The notes beneath the pieces were generated by a model. It did no database searches. It saw nothing but the letters and a program-made list of their open reading frames with translations, and was not told the origin of the DNA. From Phragmitibacter flavus (GTDB lineage Bacteria; Verrucomicrobiota; Verrucomicrobiia; Verrucomicrobiales; Verrucomicrobiaceae): a DNA stretch of 64,000 nt. Position 1 is the stretch's first letter. Each line of letters starts with the position of its first letter. The DNA lies in assembly GCF_005780165.1 (NCBI RefSeq), contig NZ_VAUV01000006.1, positions 124,001 through 188,000 of the forward strand, in the 5' to 3' direction. Both the position numbers and the translations under genes were made by a program. Positions 38,371 through 46,697 of the stretch are shown piece after piece.

Positions 38371-38660
38371 GAATCGATTATCATCCAGCCCTTGAAGAAG
38401 AGCTTGCGGAGATTCGTCGTTACTATGAGAGCCAATCGAGCGGTCTGGGGGACGATTTTGTCGATGAATTTGAACGACAGGTCTTCAGCATCGCCGCAAT
38501 GCCGACACGGTGGATGACCGTGAAAGGTGACATTCGGCGATCACTCATGAAAAGGTTTCCTTACGTGATCTTCTTCCGAATCACAGGAGAAGATTCGATT
38601 AGAATTACCGTGGTGAAGCATGAAAGACGACATCCTGCATTCGGAATGTCGAGAGACTGA
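38367..38660 (+). CDS. RelE/ParE-family toxin
   Basis: The 97 residues begin MRIDYHPALEEELAEIRRYYESQ and contain the ParE-type core DDFVDEFERQVFSIAAMP, RRSLMKRFPYVIFFRI and VVKHERRHPAFG. These features fit the RelE/ParE superfamily, whose members cleave mRNA on the ribosome or inhibit gyrase; the group usually paired with PF09720 antitoxins is ParE-like. The gene overlaps its antitoxin by 4 bp, which supports coupled translation. Confidence 0.88.
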   Translation: MRIDYHPALEEELAEIRRYYESQSSGLGDDFVDEFERQVFSIAAMPTRWMTVKGDIRRSLMKRFPYVIFFRITGEDSIRITVVKHERRHPAFGMSRD

Positions 38661-38946
38661 CTCAAGCCTGCCCCCCAAGTTAAGCGTCGGTCTAAAAGCG
38701 CACGACCTACCACAAGCGATTGAAAGACCAGACCTTGGAGAAAACGCAAGTAAGCTGAGCCACCTTTCCTCCTTCACTCTCATCTCAGTAAAATTTGAAA
38801 TCTTGATAGCTCTTCACGCGCTCAACCTTCTACATCCAAAGTTTCCCTTCCCAATTTCCCATTCGATGTCCTGGATTCAACCCGTAGTTCGTCATCAGTT
38901 GAATCGAAATTCAAGCACTCCATTATCGCCCCATCTTCACCACTTC

Positions 38947-39336
38947 ATGAACTCCTCCAACGAATACCTCGTCCTTCTCCGCAACACCGACTGGGACGAA
39001 GAGCTCCCCGTCGAAGACATCGCCAAGGTCGTCAATGAATACCATCTCTGGGTGGACCGCATGCTCGCGGAGGGCAAACTGACCGGCGGACGGCCACTCA
39101 CGGCAGGCGGTCGGGTGGTCAGCAAACAGGGTGGCAGAATTTCCGACGGACCCTTCGTCGAATCCAAAGAGGCCATCGGAGGTTATCTCATTATCCAGGC
39201 GGAAAGTTTCGATGAGGCTGCTGCCATCGCCAGCACCTTCCCTCCCATTCGACAAGGCGTGCAACTTGAGATCCGCGAACTCACCACGCTTTGCCTCGTC
39301 TCACAGCGACTCGAAAAACGTCTCGCAACCGCCTAA
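38947..39336 (+). CDS. YciI/DGPF-domain protein
   Basis: This 129-residue protein starts MNSSNEYLVLLRNTDWDEELP and has LTGGRPLTAGGRVV and ISDGPFVESKEAIGGYLIIQAESFDEA, typical of the YCII/DGPF domain. These small proteins are ferredoxin-like dimers found alone or with ECF sigma factors, and most have no known activity. The ATG at 38947 is chosen because the longer upstream frame has no domain features. The next gene overlaps it out of frame. Confidence 0.85.
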   Translation: MNSSNEYLVLLRNTDWDEELPVEDIAKVVNEYHLWVDRMLAEGKLTGGRPLTAGGRVVSKQGGRISDGPFVESKEAIGGYLIIQAESFDEAAAIASTFPPIRQGVQLEIRELTTLCLVSQRLEKRLATA

Positions 39337-39925
39337 CACCGGGACTTCCCTTGGGGAATTTCCATCGTCGATCATTGAGGCCGTTCGCTCTGGTCTTGAC
39401 GAATTCGTTCCGATTCTTCAACCTCTTCAGGTGACCATCGGCGACCTCACTCCGCGACAACTTTTCCGCGCTTATGACAGCGGGCAAATCAACCGAGACC
39501 AGTTCAGAGAAGCCATGCGTGGACACTCCGAGCAATTGATTGAAGAGATGGTCGAGGTTCACCAGAATCCCATCGCCGCCTGGATGGAGATGCTCAAAAA
39601 TCGCCGCCTCGCCTGGCGCCTCGCCCGTTTGCACGGCGAGGTTCTCGTCCGCGAAATCTTTGTCGCCCTCTCCGAACTCCCCAAGTTCCCGCTCGCCAAC
39701 TGGCTGTGGAATGCCGACCGACCACTCATCCCCCTCTACTGCTTTCTGCGCACCCGACGCGATCCCATCTTCCGCGTCATCAAAATCGAAACCGCCCCCT
39801 TCGTCGTCATCGCCCACATCGAATACGGCAATGCCTCCTCCGAAAAACCCACCCGCGAACGATTTTCATTCGATCGCGACAACGTCGGCCGTTTGCAAGT
39901 GATCCAACGCGAGCCCCTGCGCTGA
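39266..39925 (+). CDS. Hypothetical protein, start uncertain
   Basis: A coding-looking frame continues from the end of the YciI gene to 39925. From about 39355 on it has convincing protein character: AVRSGLDEFVPILQPLQ, LTPRQLFRAYDSGQINRDQFREAM, a helical middle and FRVIKIETAPFVVIAHIEYG. I recognise no family. The only upstream ATGs (39131, 39212) lie deep inside the YciI gene; TTG at 39266 is used here as a compromise, and GTG at 39431 would cut into the conserved-looking part. A rare start codon or coupled initiation is possible. Confidence 0.55.
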   Translation: MRSANSPRFASSHSDSKNVSQPPNTGTSLGEFPSSIIEAVRSGLDEFVPILQPLQVTIGDLTPRQLFRAYDSGQINRDQFREAMRGHSEQLIEEMVEVHQNPIAAWMEMLKNRRLAWRLARLHGEVLVREIFVALSELPKFPLANWLWNADRPLIPLYCFLRTRRDPIFRVIKIETAPFVVIAHIEYGNASSEKPTRERFSFDRDNVGRLQVIQREPLR

Positions 39926-39937
39926 AGCCACCTAGCC

Positions 39938-39986
39938 CGGGAGCGCCGCCATCTCGTGCGGCTTCATCCAACTAGCGCCTCGCGCC
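39938..39986 (+). repeat. Dispersed GGGAGCGC intergenic motif, copy 2
   Basis: GGGAGCGCCGCC, a short loop, GCGGCTTCAT and TAGCG match in order the motif read on the minus strand at 3890-3932. GCCGC and GCGGC can pair. It lies between two convergent genes and could contribute to transcription termination. Confidence 0.5.
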
Positions 39987-40047
39987 TGAAAAACTTAAAT
40001 GGGCATCGCAGCCGATCGAGACTTCGGCGCTCTCAACTCCCCACCCC

Positions 40048-41178
40048 TCAAATCACCAGCCCCGCATCCTTCCATTTCTCATGCCATTCGGCAAAAACCT
40101 TGGGGGATATCTCGCTCGGTTTGATCTCACTGCGGCCGCCCCAGAACACATTGGTATAAAGCACGGGAATGCCAATGTTCTCCAGATGCTGATCAATGGC
40201 GGCCTTGTGCTCCAGCACCCGCGCCCTGTCCGTCCCATGCACCACGCCCATGATGTTGGCATTGGCAAAACGCGGTCCGCCTTCACGCCAGTAGGCATGC
40301 GTCATGATGTGATGACGTCCCACTTCACTGCCCGCACGCTGCTGCATCCCTTCCTCCACACGCCAGTGGAACAAGGCGTTGAACCGCGTCACGCGAACGC
40401 CGGATTGCGAAGGTTTCACGTGCTCCAAAAACGTCGAGAATCTTCCCAAAATCCCCTTGTCATCAAACCCCTGGGCGACTTCACAAAACTTCTCCACCGA
40501 AATCCCAATCTCCGCCGCTCTTCCCACCCATGGCTCGGCAACGATTTCGTCAGGCGCAAAATCCCGCTTCATGGCCACCAAAACTTCCCACTCCAAAGGT
40601 GAAAGTTCGACGATATCCGGCGTGATCATTTCCGCCGGCACTTCCGCCTTGTCGCCAAGCTCCATGGTCTTGCGCCGCACATGCCCCACACCCAAGGCAA
40701 AGATGCCCTTCGGCTGCATGATGATGTATTCCTTCGCGCCCACCAGCCGCTGCAGCACATCACAATGCTCGGAAATCTGCTTGCCCACCGGCACCTTGAC
40801 CGTCGTCCACAACTTGAAATCCGATCCACTCACATCACGATCCGTCGAACGCAAGACCACATGACCGCTGAACGGGTCCTGCTTGAACATGAAATCAAAC
40901 GCCGCATCCAGCTTGTCGTTGTCGATGTTCCACGCCACCAGACCGCCATCCGCCAGCTTGTTCGCCAGCAAGGTCTGCCGCACCCGGCGGATCACGCCCG
41001 CCTTCAACATTCCTTGAACACGCTCCAGCACCGTCTCCAACGAAAGCCCCGTCTGCTTCGCCACAAACTGAAACGGGTGGCGGTGAAACCCTTTGATCTG
41101 ATCCTCTGAAACCTCAAGGATCCGGGTGTTGATTTCGTCGGTGTGTTCGACAGGAAGGGTAGGTGCAGAAAGTGACAT
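40048..41178 (-). CDS. Two-domain siroheme-decarboxylase-like (Lrp/AsnC fold) protein
   Basis: The 376 residues form two homologous halves. Half 1 (about 18-170) has HPFQFVAKQTGLSLETVLER and MLKAGVIRRVRQTLL, followed by LVAWNID. Half 2 (about 188-350) has DKGILGRFSTFLEH, RFNALFHWRVEE, MTHAYWRE and IMGVVHG. These patterns match the winged-helix and ferredoxin-like domains of AhbA/AhbB (NirD/L-type) siroheme decarboxylases, normally separate subunits, and related AsnC regulators. The His in MTHAYWRE matches the family region that contacts the tetrapyrrole. No other alternative heme-pathway gene is in view, so a regulatory role cannot be excluded. Confidence 0.65.
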   Translation of the reverse strand: MSLSAPTLPVEHTDEINTRILEVSEDQIKGFHRHPFQFVAKQTGLSLETVLERVQGMLKAGVIRRVRQTLLANKLADGGLVAWNIDNDKLDAAFDFMFKQDPFSGHVVLRSTDRDVSGSDFKLWTTVKVPVGKQISEHCDVLQRLVGAKEYIIMQPKGIFALGVGHVRRKTMELGDKAEVPAEMITPDIVELSPLEWEVLVAMKRDFAPDEIVAEPWVGRAAEIGISVEKFCEVAQGFDDKGILGRFSTFLEHVKPSQSGVRVTRFNALFHWRVEEGMQQRAGSEVGRHHIMTHAYWREGGPRFANANIMGVVHGTDRARVLEHKAAIDQHLENIGIPVLYTNVFWGGRSEIKPSEISPKVFAEWHEKWKDAGLVI

Positions 41179-41305
41179 AAGGCGAAAAAATATTCAGATT
41201 TGAAGCTTCAAATACAAGGCGGGAAACCCATGCAATTGGACGGAATAAACAAACGATCTCAACAGCGGGGTTCTTGAAGCCGAACCCTGAAAACATAGAA
41301 CTTCT

Positions 41306-42151
41306 TCACAACATCTGGTCCAGGAACTCGGTGGCATTAAACGCCTTAAAGTCATCCACCTGCTCACCGGTGCCCACAAAACGCGTGGGAATGCCCAGCT
41401 CCTGTTGAATGGCCACCACGATGCCGCCCTTGCCGCTGCCGTCGAGTTTGGTGACGATCAACCCCGTCAAAGGCACCGCCTTGTGAAACTCACGCGCCTG
41501 TTGCAGCGCATTGCTGCCCGTCGTCGCATCCACCACCAACAGCACCTCGTGCGGCGCGCTCTCGTCTTTTTTTCCGACAATGCGCTCCACCTTGCGCAAC
41601 TCCTCCATCAAATTGTGCCGGGTGTGCAGCCGACCCGCCGTATCGCACAGGAGAAAACTCACTTTGCGAGCGACCGCCGCATTGTAGGCATCGAAACAGA
41701 CCGCGCTGGGATCGGCATTGGGCGGACCTTTGATGATCGGCACTTCAATGCGCTTCGACCACACCTCCAACTGCTCCACCGCCGCCGCACGAAAGGTATC
41801 CGCCGCCGCCAGCATCACGCTGTGACCCTGCTTCTTCAACAAATGCGCAAGCTTGGCCGAAGACGTCGTTTTGCCCGTCCCGTTCACGCCCACCACCAAA
41901 ATCACCTTGGGTTTGTCCTCAAACGCCAGAAACGGCGGACGAGGCGGCGGAAGGATTTTTTTGATGTGCTCCTTGGTAACGTCGACAATGTCATGCCCGT
42001 GCAGGGTGCGCTGTTGATCACGCAATTCCTGCACGATCTGCATCGACAATTTGACGCCCAAATCTCCTCCAATCAACTGCGCCTCCAGTTCATCCCAATC
42101 GATTTCGGGGTTGGAGAACTTTTGGAGAATCTTGGTGAAGAAGCCGGCCAC
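41306..42151 (-). CDS. ftsY: Signal recognition particle receptor FtsY
   Basis: This is the SRP-receptor GTPase that docks ribosome-SRP complexes at the membrane. The 281 residues comprise only the N and G domains, with no acidic A domain. GTPase motifs are GVNGTGKTTSSAKLA (G1), AADTFRAAAVEQL, LLCDTAGRLH (G3), VTKLDGSGKGG (G4) and FVGTGEQVDDFKAF. The first codon is GTG. It is transcribed after ribH and nusB on the minus strand, with 35 bp between nusB and ftsY. Confidence 0.95.
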   Translation of the reverse strand: MAGFFTKILQKFSNPEIDWDELEAQLIGGDLGVKLSMQIVQELRDQQRTLHGHDIVDVTKEHIKKILPPPRPPFLAFEDKPKVILVVGVNGTGKTTSSAKLAHLLKKQGHSVMLAAADTFRAAAVEQLEVWSKRIEVPIIKGPPNADPSAVCFDAYNAAVARKVSFLLCDTAGRLHTRHNLMEELRKVERIVGKKDESAPHEVLLVVDATTGSNALQQAREFHKAVPLTGLIVTKLDGSGKGGIVVAIQQELGIPTRFVGTGEQVDDFKAFNATEFLDQML

Positions 42152-42186
42152 GGGGATAAAAAATTAAGTTCAGTCGGTCCGACGAC

Positions 42187-42663
42187 TCAGTCAGCCGTGG
42201 TCGTTGGATGCTCTTCAACCTCCGGCTCCGGCGCCGCTTCCCGCTCCGCCTGCGGACGCACCACTTTCGCGATTTTGTCGAGGATGCCGTTCACAAAAAT
42301 CCGCGTCTGCGTATCGCCAAGCCCACGGGCAATCTCCACCGCCTCATTGATCACCACCCGAACCGGAATCTCCTTCACATAAAGCAGCTCATAAACCGCC
42401 ACCCGCAGGATGTTGCGATCCACGGTCCCCACGCGCTCAAACGAGTAGTTCTCCAACCGCTCACTGATGCGCTGGTCGATCTCCGCCTGATGCGCAAACA
42501 CCCCTTGCAAAAGTCCCTCCGCATGTTCGCGAACCTTGGCATTCGCACTGTGCAGTTCCCAAAAACCGCTGCGTTCCTGCTCGCTCACTTCCTCTTCGCC
42601 ATGGAGATCATGCGCAAAAAGATATTGAATGGCGGCCTGCCGGCCCTCGCGTCGCTTGCCCAT
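42187..42663 (-). CDS. nusB: Transcription antitermination protein NusB
   Basis: This is a 158-residue all-helical RNA-binding protein. It starts MGKRREGRQAAIQYLFAHD, the usual Arg-rich first helix, and later has VDRNILRVAVYELLY, PVRVVINEAVEIARG and FVNGILDKIA, all conserved NusB segments. It works with NusE on boxA RNA of rRNA operons. I chose the ATG at 42663; the longer frame starts inside the ribH gene. It follows ribH by 13 bp, the classical ribH-nusB arrangement. Confidence 0.95.
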   Translation of the reverse strand: MGKRREGRQAAIQYLFAHDLHGEEEVSEQERSGFWELHSANAKVREHAEGLLQGVFAHQAEIDQRISERLENYSFERVGTVDRNILRVAVYELLYVKEIPVRVVINEAVEIARGLGDTQTRIFVNGILDKIAKVVRPQAEREAAPEPEVEEHPTTTAD

Positions 42664-42676
42664 GAAAATCAAAAAG

Positions 42677-43177
42677 TTATCCGTTGGATTGAGGAAATGG
42701 AAAGGTGACGCGCAGCTTCTCAAACAGCTGGATCATGTTCACCGCCACCCGTGCGGCTTCTGTGCCGCGGTTAATTCTGTCGCCAAGGCAGCGTTCGCGC
42801 GCCTGTTCTTCGTCGTCCAGCAGCAGCACCTCGTGCACCACCGGCACCACATGCGCCACGGCCATCCGTTGCAGGGCGTCCGTCACCGAAGCCCCGACCA
42901 GATCGCCATGCTCGGTTGCCCCGCGAATGATCAGTCCCAGCGCAATCACCACATCCGGCTCGGTATTGCGCAACACAAACTCCGCGCACACGGGAATCTC
43001 AAAAGCGCCCGGCACCCGATAAGTCATCACCTGCGCCTGCGGAACCAGCAATTCGAGTTCACGCCGGGCTGAATCCACCAAACCTTGAACGAATTTTTCG
43101 TTATAGAGGCTGGCGACAATGGCAATGTTTGCCCGGGTGGTGGAAACTCGGGGACGACTGGGTGCGGCTTCAGACAT
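42677..43177 (-). CDS. ribH: 6,7-dimethyl-8-ribityllumazine synthase
   Basis: This is the riboflavin-pathway enzyme that makes lumazine from the butanone phosphate supplied by RibB. The 166 residues contain ASLYNEKFVQGLVDSA, RVPGAFEIPV, VIALGLIIRGATEHGDLV and a downstream region with the conserved His and Arg. The ATG at 43177 is used; a TTG seven codons earlier is less likely. ribBA lies 3.5 kb upstream on the same strand rather than adjacent. nusB follows immediately. Confidence 0.95.
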   Translation of the reverse strand: MSEAAPSRPRVSTTRANIAIVASLYNEKFVQGLVDSARRELELLVPQAQVMTYRVPGAFEIPVCAEFVLRNTEPDVVIALGLIIRGATEHGDLVGASVTDALQRMAVAHVVPVVHEVLLLDDEEQARERCLGDRINRGTEAARVAVNMIQLFEKLRVTFPFPQSNG

Positions 43178-43267
43178 GAGAAAGAACGGGCGGGACAACT
43201 AGCGGAGAATCCCACAGGAATCAACCTTGGGTTGAACTTCCTGCCAGAAAACGCTTCCCACGACTGT

Positions 43268-44521
43268 TCAAATCTCCACCGGCAATACCGCCAACCCGCG
43301 GAAAACCATCGACTTCTGCCAGGCGAGCTGGTCTTGGGCAATGGCCAGCCGGGGCTGATCCCAGCGCGTCAGCAGGGCCTTCAACGCCTCCTCAATCATG
43401 ATCCGGGCCAGCCTGTCACCGGGACATTGGTGAATGCCAAAACCAAAGGCCGCCGACTTGCCGGGCTCCCGTCGCCAATCAAAAACCTCGGGATTCTCAT
43501 ACACCGCCGGATCGCGATTGGCCGCGGCCAGGCAAAAGGTCACCCCTTGACCTTTCTGAATTTTTGCCCCCGCAAACTCCAGATCCTCGCTCGCATGCCT
43601 CGACATGAACTGCACCGGCGGTTCAAATCGCAGCACCTCTTCCACCGCATTCGCCGCCGCTTCCGGCGTAAGGTTACTCCGCAACCATTCCCAACTGGGC
43701 GGATGCCGAAGCAGGTTCAACACCGCACTGCCAATCGTATTCCGCACATTGTCGCGGGCCGCCATCAACAGCAGAATTGCCGTGGATCGCACCTGATGCG
43801 GCGGTAGCCCCGACACCGCCGCCTCCTTCAGCAAACCCTCCAGCAGCATCGCCTCCGCCCGGTCCTCCACCGGTTTGCAGATCGTCTTCTCCAGCTCTTC
43901 GCAGAATCGGGCCATGTGCGCACTGGCTTCCGATAGCCGGTCCCTATCATACCGATTCGACATCACCATCTGGATGCAGGTCAACGCCGTATCCAGCTCC
44001 TGCGTCAACATGCCCTCCAGTAAACCCAGCAAATTCGCCACCAACTGGCTGGTAAGCACCGCCGCGTATTCACCCACCACATCTACTACTCCAGCTGCGG
44101 GCAGGCCTCCCGCCACGCGCCCCGCCTCGTCGGCCACCCACTCACGAAAATCTGACACCTCCACCCCATTGCAGACCCGGTTGATCGGTTGCCGCAACCG
44201 CCCGTGCTCCGGCGGATCAGTGAAAATCACCCATTCCCGGCAAGTTCTTGCCAGGGCAAGATGTTCAACCGGGATCGCATTTTTGGTCTCGTCCCATTGA
44301 CTGCTTCGAACATTGCGGACCAGCCCCCGATGTCGCATCCCCGCCACCACGTCCGCATGCCGGGTAACAATATATCGGCCAGCCTGCAATTCTGATCCTG
44401 AACCAGCCGCCTGAGGCACGAAGTGAACCGGGGCGCTCTCACGGTAATGACGATAGATTGGATAAGGATCAATCCACACATCGGGATGAGATAGATCCAA
44501 GGGGGGGATGACGGCACTCAT
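43268..44521 (-). CDS. Cytochrome P450
   Basis: This is a 417-residue soluble P450. The heme-binding loop reads FGFGIHQCPGDRLA with the thiolate Cys, and the ExxR motif is EEVLRFEPP. The I-helix where AGxDT is expected reads LMAARDNVRN, so the usual acid-alcohol pair is altered to Asp-Asn. Start and stop of the upstream glycosyltransferase gene overlap in ATGA (44518-44521), so the two are translationally coupled. No ferredoxin or reductase partner is in the window. The coupling suggests oxidation of a glycosylated or lipid-like product; this is inference. Confidence 0.93.
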   Translation of the reverse strand: MSAVIPPLDLSHPDVWIDPYPIYRHYRESAPVHFVPQAAGSGSELQAGRYIVTRHADVVAGMRHRGLVRNVRSSQWDETKNAIPVEHLALARTCREWVIFTDPPEHGRLRQPINRVCNGVEVSDFREWVADEAGRVAGGLPAAGVVDVVGEYAAVLTSQLVANLLGLLEGMLTQELDTALTCIQMVMSNRYDRDRLSEASAHMARFCEELEKTICKPVEDRAEAMLLEGLLKEAAVSGLPPHQVRSTAILLLMAARDNVRNTIGSAVLNLLRHPPSWEWLRSNLTPEAAANAVEEVLRFEPPVQFMSRHASEDLEFAGAKIQKGQGVTFCLAAANRDPAVYENPEVFDWRREPGKSAAFGFGIHQCPGDRLARIMIEEALKALLTRWDQPRLAIAQDQLAWQKSMVFRGLAVLPVEI

Positions 44522-45687
44522 CGCAAAAAACTTCTTTTCCACCAAGCCTTCCGACCTTGTTTCTGCTGCTTCGAAAGTTGTTCTTTCAAGCGTTCGTTTT
44601 TCGTCTTCAAACCGGCCGCCTTCTCCCTCAAGGTCGACACTTTGCGGCGGGCATCTTCGAGATGAACTTCCATCAACGGGAGCCGATGCTGTGCCTCCTT
44701 GGCCTGCTCCATTTGCTCCTTCAAAAAATCCGCCGCAGCCTCCCAAGGATCAAATGCCGGAACTGACACACCCAATGCCCGCTCATAAACGTCCAAAAGC
44801 TGCGGCACAAATTGATCGAGACTCGCCTCCGCACGAATCCGGGCACTCACCACCGCCGCATCCGCCGCATCATACGCTGCCATCTGACTCGACAGATGTT
44901 CCACCGTCAAAGGCTGGTCCATCGACTGGTATCCAAAGTTCAGCGGACGCAATGCATCAAATTTCTCGCTGGTGACCAGCCAGCCCACTCCAAAATAGTC
45001 ACACTGAATCACCGCACACCCCACGGCCATCGCCTCAATGGCCGCCCGTGCTTTGGCAAACACCACATCATATTCCGCCATCAACGTGCCAGGATCCGCA
45101 GAGACTTTACCCGACGCTCTTCCGATCACCTCCACCGTCACCTCAAACCGCCCGCACGTCTCCTCAATGACTGACAAATGCCCGCCCACATCCGCGTTGT
45201 TGCTAAAAACCAACGCTTTGCGAGGTTTCACCGGCAGCGGCCGCCGAGGCGGAAAGCGCGACAGATCCACAAAATTAAGCAGCCGCACAATCCTCTCCTC
45301 CGCAACCCCTTCAGTGATCAGCCTCTCCCGGCACGCCTCATCCACGGCGACGTATTGCACCACGCTGGGCATCGTGCACGGACTCTCCGGCCAGATTTTG
45401 GGTCCGTGACAAAAGGAAATCACCGGCACCTGCGGATACGCCATCGCGGCCAGCGTCGTCTCAATGCGATGATGCCCATGAATCACATCAAAGGGACCAT
45501 GCGCCCGTGCCAAATCCGTCACCACCCTCACTCCTCCCGCCTCCAATTCCGCTGCCACCTCACCAAGCTTCATGCTGAAACAAACCGGCTCATGTCCCAT
45601 CGCCCGCAACGCAAACGCCACGTCACGCACATACAACTCCGTGCCGGCACGCTCGTCTAACGTGTTGTTGGTGATGAGGATGCGCAT
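44518..45687 (-). CDS. GT4-like glycosyltransferase with C-terminal coiled coil
   Basis: The 389 residues start MRILITNNTLDERAGTELYVRDVA, the GT-B N-domain of family 4 (glycine-rich sugar-acceptor loop), and have DVIHGHHRIETTLAA. The C-domain contains KALVFSNNADVGGH and AKARAAIEAMAVGCAVI, the EX7E-like donor site with a first position altered. Residues 330-389 form a Lys/Glu-rich coiled coil ending in a basic tail, which may tether the enzyme to a partner or membrane. It follows a PIG-L-like gene by 18 bp and overlaps the P450 gene by four bases. Sugar and acceptor are unknown. Confidence 0.88.
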   Translation of the reverse strand: MRILITNNTLDERAGTELYVRDVAFALRAMGHEPVCFSMKLGEVAAELEAGGVRVVTDLARAHGPFDVIHGHHRIETTLAAMAYPQVPVISFCHGPKIWPESPCTMPSVVQYVAVDEACRERLITEGVAEERIVRLLNFVDLSRFPPRRPLPVKPRKALVFSNNADVGGHLSVIEETCGRFEVTVEVIGRASGKVSADPGTLMAEYDVVFAKARAAIEAMAVGCAVIQCDYFGVGWLVTSEKFDALRPLNFGYQSMDQPLTVEHLSSQMAAYDAADAAVVSARIRAEASLDQFVPQLLDVYERALGVSVPAFDPWEAAADFLKEQMEQAKEAQHRLPLMEVHLEDARRKVSTLREKAAGLKTKNERLKEQLSKQQKQGRKAWWKRSFLR

Positions 45688-45705
45688 GACCTGCCTTTGG
45701 CTCGC

Positions 45706-46485
45706 TTAGCTCCCCTCCTCCGCCCAATTCCACAGACCTTCGGCAATGGGAAGCAAATGTTCGGAGTAGGTGATCAAATCGTGATAGTGGCCTTTTTCGA
45801 TCTGTCGTCTTCCATAAGTCTCGTAAAACGGCGGGGCATTCCCCTCCCAAACCATGCCCAATCTCCCCTCCACCGCCGGGTGCAGAACCTCCCTTTGAAA
45901 CGGCCCCTCGCCATACTTCGCAATCGCCTTGTCCACCTCACCCGCCATCTCCGGATAAGCGCTCTTGACGATGTCCCGCTTCCACTCGAACAGGGATTGA
46001 TCCATCTCCACCACCAGCTCGCCCTCGCTCTCCACCTCCATTCCCAGACCCTCCAATGGGAATGCATAATTTTTCACCCGTAGATGCTTGCGCCGCAGCT
46101 TCTCCACCACCGCGTTGATCACCATCCGGCAAACGTCGTGCGTCGTATTGAAGCCCTCCAGCGCATCACCAGCCACCGTGTCCACTTCGCCAGCGGTCCA
46201 CTCCCCCTCCAACTGTTGCGCAATTTGGACAAACGGCTCCGCCCCCTCCCGCATCATCCCATAAATTTCGCGATCCGCCAGGTTCCCGAACATCAGTGCC
46301 GGCTCACACCCGACCGCTTCCAAGATTTTTCGGGTCGACTCCAGCCTGGAAGGCCGGTTTGGTCCCGAACCATCGGTGAAAATCGTCACCCTCGGCTTGT
46401 GCTCCGCCGCCCAGGCTAAAACTTTAATTTCATGCCCCGGATGCCCCAAACACAGGGCGCTTTTCGAAATAGTTTCAGAATTCAT
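45706..46485 (-). CDS. Divergent PIG-L-like deacetylase
   Basis: The protein has 259 residues. The N-terminus has SALCLGHPGHEIKVLAWA where PIG-L deacetylases have a HPDDE motif; here the sequence is GHPGHE, so the catalytic Asp is Gly and the second metal ligand is His. The fold-typical continuation VTIFTDGSG and SRLESTRKILEAVGCE is present, and NTTHDVCRMVINA may supply the third ligand. Regular PIG-L enzymes remove acetyl groups from N-acetylglucosamine conjugates. It is the first gene of the set with the glycosyltransferase and P450. The start is uncertain between 46485 and an ATG at 46518. Confidence 0.65.
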   Translation of the reverse strand: MNSETISKSALCLGHPGHEIKVLAWAAEHKPRVTIFTDGSGPNRPSRLESTRKILEAVGCEPALMFGNLADREIYGMMREGAEPFVQIAQQLEGEWTAGEVDTVAGDALEGFNTTHDVCRMVINAVVEKLRRKHLRVKNYAFPLEGLGMEVESEGELVVEMDQSLFEWKRDIVKSAYPEMAGEVDKAIAKYGEGPFQREVLHPAVEGRLGMVWEGNAPPFYETYGRRQIEKGHYHDLITYSEHLLPIAEGLWNWAEEGS

Positions 46486-46697
46486 TCCCACAGAAGTGCC
46501 TGAGAATCGAAAAGCCATGCGATCCGGCCGTGTCCCTTCTCAATTCAGCGAGAATTAGTCATGAGCTCACCTCATTCACCGATGCTTCCCCCATCAAGAG
46601 AAACGTCCTCTTGATCATAACCACAAATAATACCGCGATAGGACCGCGCAACTAAAGCTGATCGCTTAGCCAAGCCACCTCCCGGCGACGGTCCTGC

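Noticed and set aside
38661-38946. A gene in the spacer after the ParE-like toxin (frame from 38620)
   Set aside because: The frame simply runs into the YciI gene, and the extra N-terminal part has no domain character.
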